A program made the translations under genes and the position numbers. DNA of 6,114 nt from an uncultured Porphyromonadaceae bacterium (GTDB lineage Bacteria > Bacteroidota > Bacteroidia > Bacteroidales > Barnesiellaceae_A): contig UQMR01000097.1 in the NCBI GenBank assembly GCA_900542255.1, positions 1 through 6,114 on the forward strand, given 5' to 3'. Positions 4,426 to 6,114 of this stretch are shown here, one piece after another. Under the pieces are notes generated by a model. It had not been told where the DNA came from. It saw only the letters and a program-made list of their open reading frames with translations, and made no database searches. Positions within the stretch are counted from its first letter, which is position 1. Each line of letters starts with the position of its first letter.

Positions 4426-6114
4426 ATGGATGTGCATGCCCCGCAGCAACCCCACACTTCGTGCCTATATGCCGTAGTGCAAGCTGTGGAGAGCCACGAA
4501 ATAAGAGTGCGACGCTCCGACAATACGGAGCGTCGCATCTCATTGATGGGGGGCGACCTCGCAACGGGCGGCTACCTCCCGCTGCTGCAACCGGGCAACA
4601 AGCTGCACCTGCTCGATGCCACCGACGACGGCATCACCCTCCTACCGCGGTTTATCGTAGCAGAGCCCGACTTCCTGATTGATGTCAGCCTCCTGGCCGA
4701 ATGCTGCCGCTCCTTCGGCCACCTGTGGCAGCTCTATTTTGCCGACCGCATGCGTCCCCGGCACCTCAACCGCCACATCTTGTTGGGAAATGCCGCCAAC
4801 CTCATTTTCGACGAGATGGTCAATGCCGACACCCCCGACTCGGTGGAACTTGCCGATGCAATAAAGAAAGTTTTCCTCTCATCGCCGTTGGAATATGCCG
4901 TGTGCGACGACATCGATGCCTCGTTCTTTACCGACCTGGCCTTACACCACAAACATCTGCTGCAAGCCGTAAAACAGGAGTTCCCCAAAGCCTCTCTCCG
5001 ATGCAGCGAGGGTATAACAGAGCCCACATTCATCTCCCCGGCCCTGGGGTTGCGCGGGCGGCTCGACTTTTTGCAGACCGACGGCCGGCAAGCCGCCGGC
5101 ATAGAATTGAAATCGGGCAAAAAGTCGGGCGGATACATCGTCGATACGCACCGGGTGCAACTCTCCCTCTACCAACTCATGCTCCACTACTCGTTGGGGG
5201 TAGAACGCCCCGACTTTTATGCACTCTACTCGCGCTACGAGCAAGACTCACTGGTCAAGAACCATCTGTCGCTCCCGCTTATGCAACAGGCCATAGGCGT
5301 GCGCAACAGAATCGTTCTGGAAGAGCTTCGCTATACGACCGACAAGCACCCGCTGCGCACCTTGACAGAGGCTATGGAGCATCCTGCATACGAACAGCCC
5401 TCCCACCCCTTGGTGCGATATGTCGAGAACGACCTGTATCAAGTAAGCGCCTCATTGCGCCGATTCAGCGCCGATGAGGTTTCGGCACGCTATTTCGACC
5501 GCTTCTATCGTTTCCTTTCGCGGGAGCAGTATCTGTCGAAAGTATCGCGCACGACCGCCGAACACACGGGCGCTACCGCACTATGGCAAGCCTCCATTGC
5601 CGAAAAACGCGCCTTGGGCTGCATTATGGCACCTCTTTCTCTGCAAGAGAGCCATGCCGGCGACGAGAACCCGCTCTTACGCTTCTCATACAGGCAAGAG
5701 ACAGAGACGGCCATGCCCAAATTCCGCGACGGCGACATCGTGCTGCTATATCGTTACGGCGACGAAACAAGCCGGGCCGCCGACAACATCCTGTTTCGCG
5801 GTGTAATCGCGACCGTAACCTCGGGCGAAGTCGTGGTGCGCCTGCGCGACAGGCAGCAAAGCCGCACACTCTTTATCTGCGGCGACCTCTATGTGTTAGA
5901 GGCCGACTATTCCGACATGACCTTCAAAATGCAATTTGCCGGACTCTTCGCCTTCTTGCAGGCACCCGAGCCACGCCGCCGCCTGCTGCTGGGGCAGGGC
6001 GACTACCGTCCCCGCATAGGTACTCCCATAAAGCCTTCTTACCCCTACGAATCGGAAGAGATAGAGCAAATCGTGACCACGGCTGCCGGTGACGGCGAAA
6101 TCTACCTGCTGATG
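4426..6114 (+). CDS. Dna2-like PD-(D/E)XK nuclease-helicase, N-terminal 563 residues (3'-truncated)
   Basis: Frame 1 is open from ATG 4426 to the last base, with no stop; an upstream in-frame stop at 4375-4377 and no other good start codon between them fix the start. It begins 13 bases after ddl. Residues 1-85 look like a small beta domain. A RecB/Cas4/Dna2-type nuclease follows: GNAANLIFDE (121-130), GRLDF with D214, the E-x-K core IELKSGK (226-232; E227, K229) and the QxxxY motif (Q245, Y249). Residues about 455-510 (FRDGDIVLLY, then FRGVIATVTSGEVVVRLRD) resemble the beta barrel preceding the helicase core in Dna2/Upf1-like SF1 proteins. The visible end, EIYLLM, matches the beta strand just before a Walker A GPPGTGKT, so the helicase lies outside the window. 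Full-length relatives exceed 1000 residues (from memory). The CxxC arrangement of the Dna2 Fe-S cluster is not seen; only C93-C94 and scattered Cys occur. Likely role: processing 5' flaps or DNA ends in replication or repair. Its tie to the wall genes is probably only co-transcription. Confidence 0.82.
   Translation, partial: MDVHAPQQPHTSCLYAVVQAVESHEIRVRRSDNTERRISLMGGDLATGGYLPLLQPGNKLHLLDATDDGITLLPRFIVAEPDFLIDVSLLAECCRSFGHLWQLYFADRMRPRHLNRHILLGNAANLIFDEMVNADTPDSVELADAIKKVFLSSPLEYAVCDDIDASFFTDLALHHKHLLQAVKQEFPKASLRCSEGITEPTFISPALGLRGRLDFLQTDGRQAAGIELKSGKKSGGYIVDTHRVQLSLYQLMLHYSLGVERPDFYALYSRYEQDSLVKNHLSLPLMQQAIGVRNRIVLEELRYTTDKHPLRTLTEAMEHPAYEQPSHPLVRYVENDLYQVSASLRRFSADEVSARYFDRFYRFLSREQYLSKVSRTTAEHTGATALWQASIAEKRALGCIMAPLSLQESHAGDENPLLRFSYRQETETAMPKFRDGDIVLLYRYGDETSRAADNILFRGVIATVTSGEVVVRLRDRQQSRTLFICGDLYVLEADYSDMTFKMQFAGLFAFLQAPEPRRRLLLGQGDYRPRIGTPIKPSYPYESEEIEQIVTTAAGDGEIYLLM
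4508..4537. repeat. Perfect 12-bp inverted repeat (hairpin) at the 5' end of the Dna2-like gene
   Basis: TGCGACGCTCCG at 4508-4519 and CGGAGCGTCGCA at 4526-4537 are exact reverse complements around a 6-base loop, ACAATA; a G-U pair can add one more step. Nine of the twelve pairs are G-C, so the RNA hairpin would be very stable. It lies 82 bases into the coding region (codons 28-38, VRRSDNTERRI). No T-run follows (TCTCATTGATG), so it is not an ordinary intrinsic terminator. It could slow ribosomes, protect mRNA, mark a processing site between ddl and the nuclease, or be a DNA-binding site. Confidence 0.85.

Noticed and set aside
5084..5100. GCCGGC-AAGCC-GCCGGC repeat forming a 6-bp stem
   Set aside because: Short, built from a self-palindromic GC hexamer, inside coding sequence for the nuclease core; such stems are expected by chance in GC-rich DNA.
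4701..5477. A 258-codon + strand open frame that begins inside the Dna2-like gene in another frame
   Set aside because: Arg/Pro-rich product without domains; frame 1 carries the intact nuclease motifs through the same region, so this is a shadow. The real gene has no stop inside the window.

Overview
This window looks like ordinary chromosomal DNA from a member of the Bacteroidota, most likely order Bacteroidales. The signs are a TAnnTTTG-type -7 promoter box, almost no Shine-Dalgarno sequences at gene starts, a fairly GC-rich coding style, and protein families and local sequence variants typical of that group. Genus cannot be decided by eye. All recognisable genes are on the + strand.

Layout: (1) 2-715 is the C-terminal two thirds of a family-9 glycosyltransferase (heptosyltransferase-like, LPS core/lipid A region), cut by the window start. 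(2) 716-798 is a short intergenic gap carrying a good -7 promoter element at 771-778. (3) 799-1602 encodes a soluble alpha/beta hydrolase with an intact Ser-Asp-His triad. (4) 1593-3188, overlapping the previous gene by 10 bases, encodes a MurF-like Mur ligase in which the usual N-terminal UDP-binding domain is absent and about five membrane segments stand in its place. (5) 3222-4412 encodes a D-alanine--D-alanine ligase family enzyme with an altered, shortened C-terminal substrate loop. (6) 4426 to the window end encodes the first 563 residues of a Dna2-like protein: a PD-(D/E)XK nuclease with RecB/Cas4-type motifs, then a beta-rich region. The window stops where the helicase Walker A motif would be expected.

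Genes 2 to 5 are so tightly packed (overlap of 10, gaps of 33 and 13 bases) that one transcript from the promoter at about 771 is likely. The hydrolase, membrane Mur ligase and variant Ddl look like a dedicated peptidoglycan-precursor module that may act on a lipid-linked rather than a soluble UDP-linked substrate. This module is the best candidate for under-described biology here. The nuclease/helicase gene is probably a co-transcribed passenger. Its start region carries a perfect 12-bp inverted repeat that coding constraint alone does not obviously explain. No tRNA, rRNA, CRISPR array, insertion sequence or intrinsic terminator was seen.
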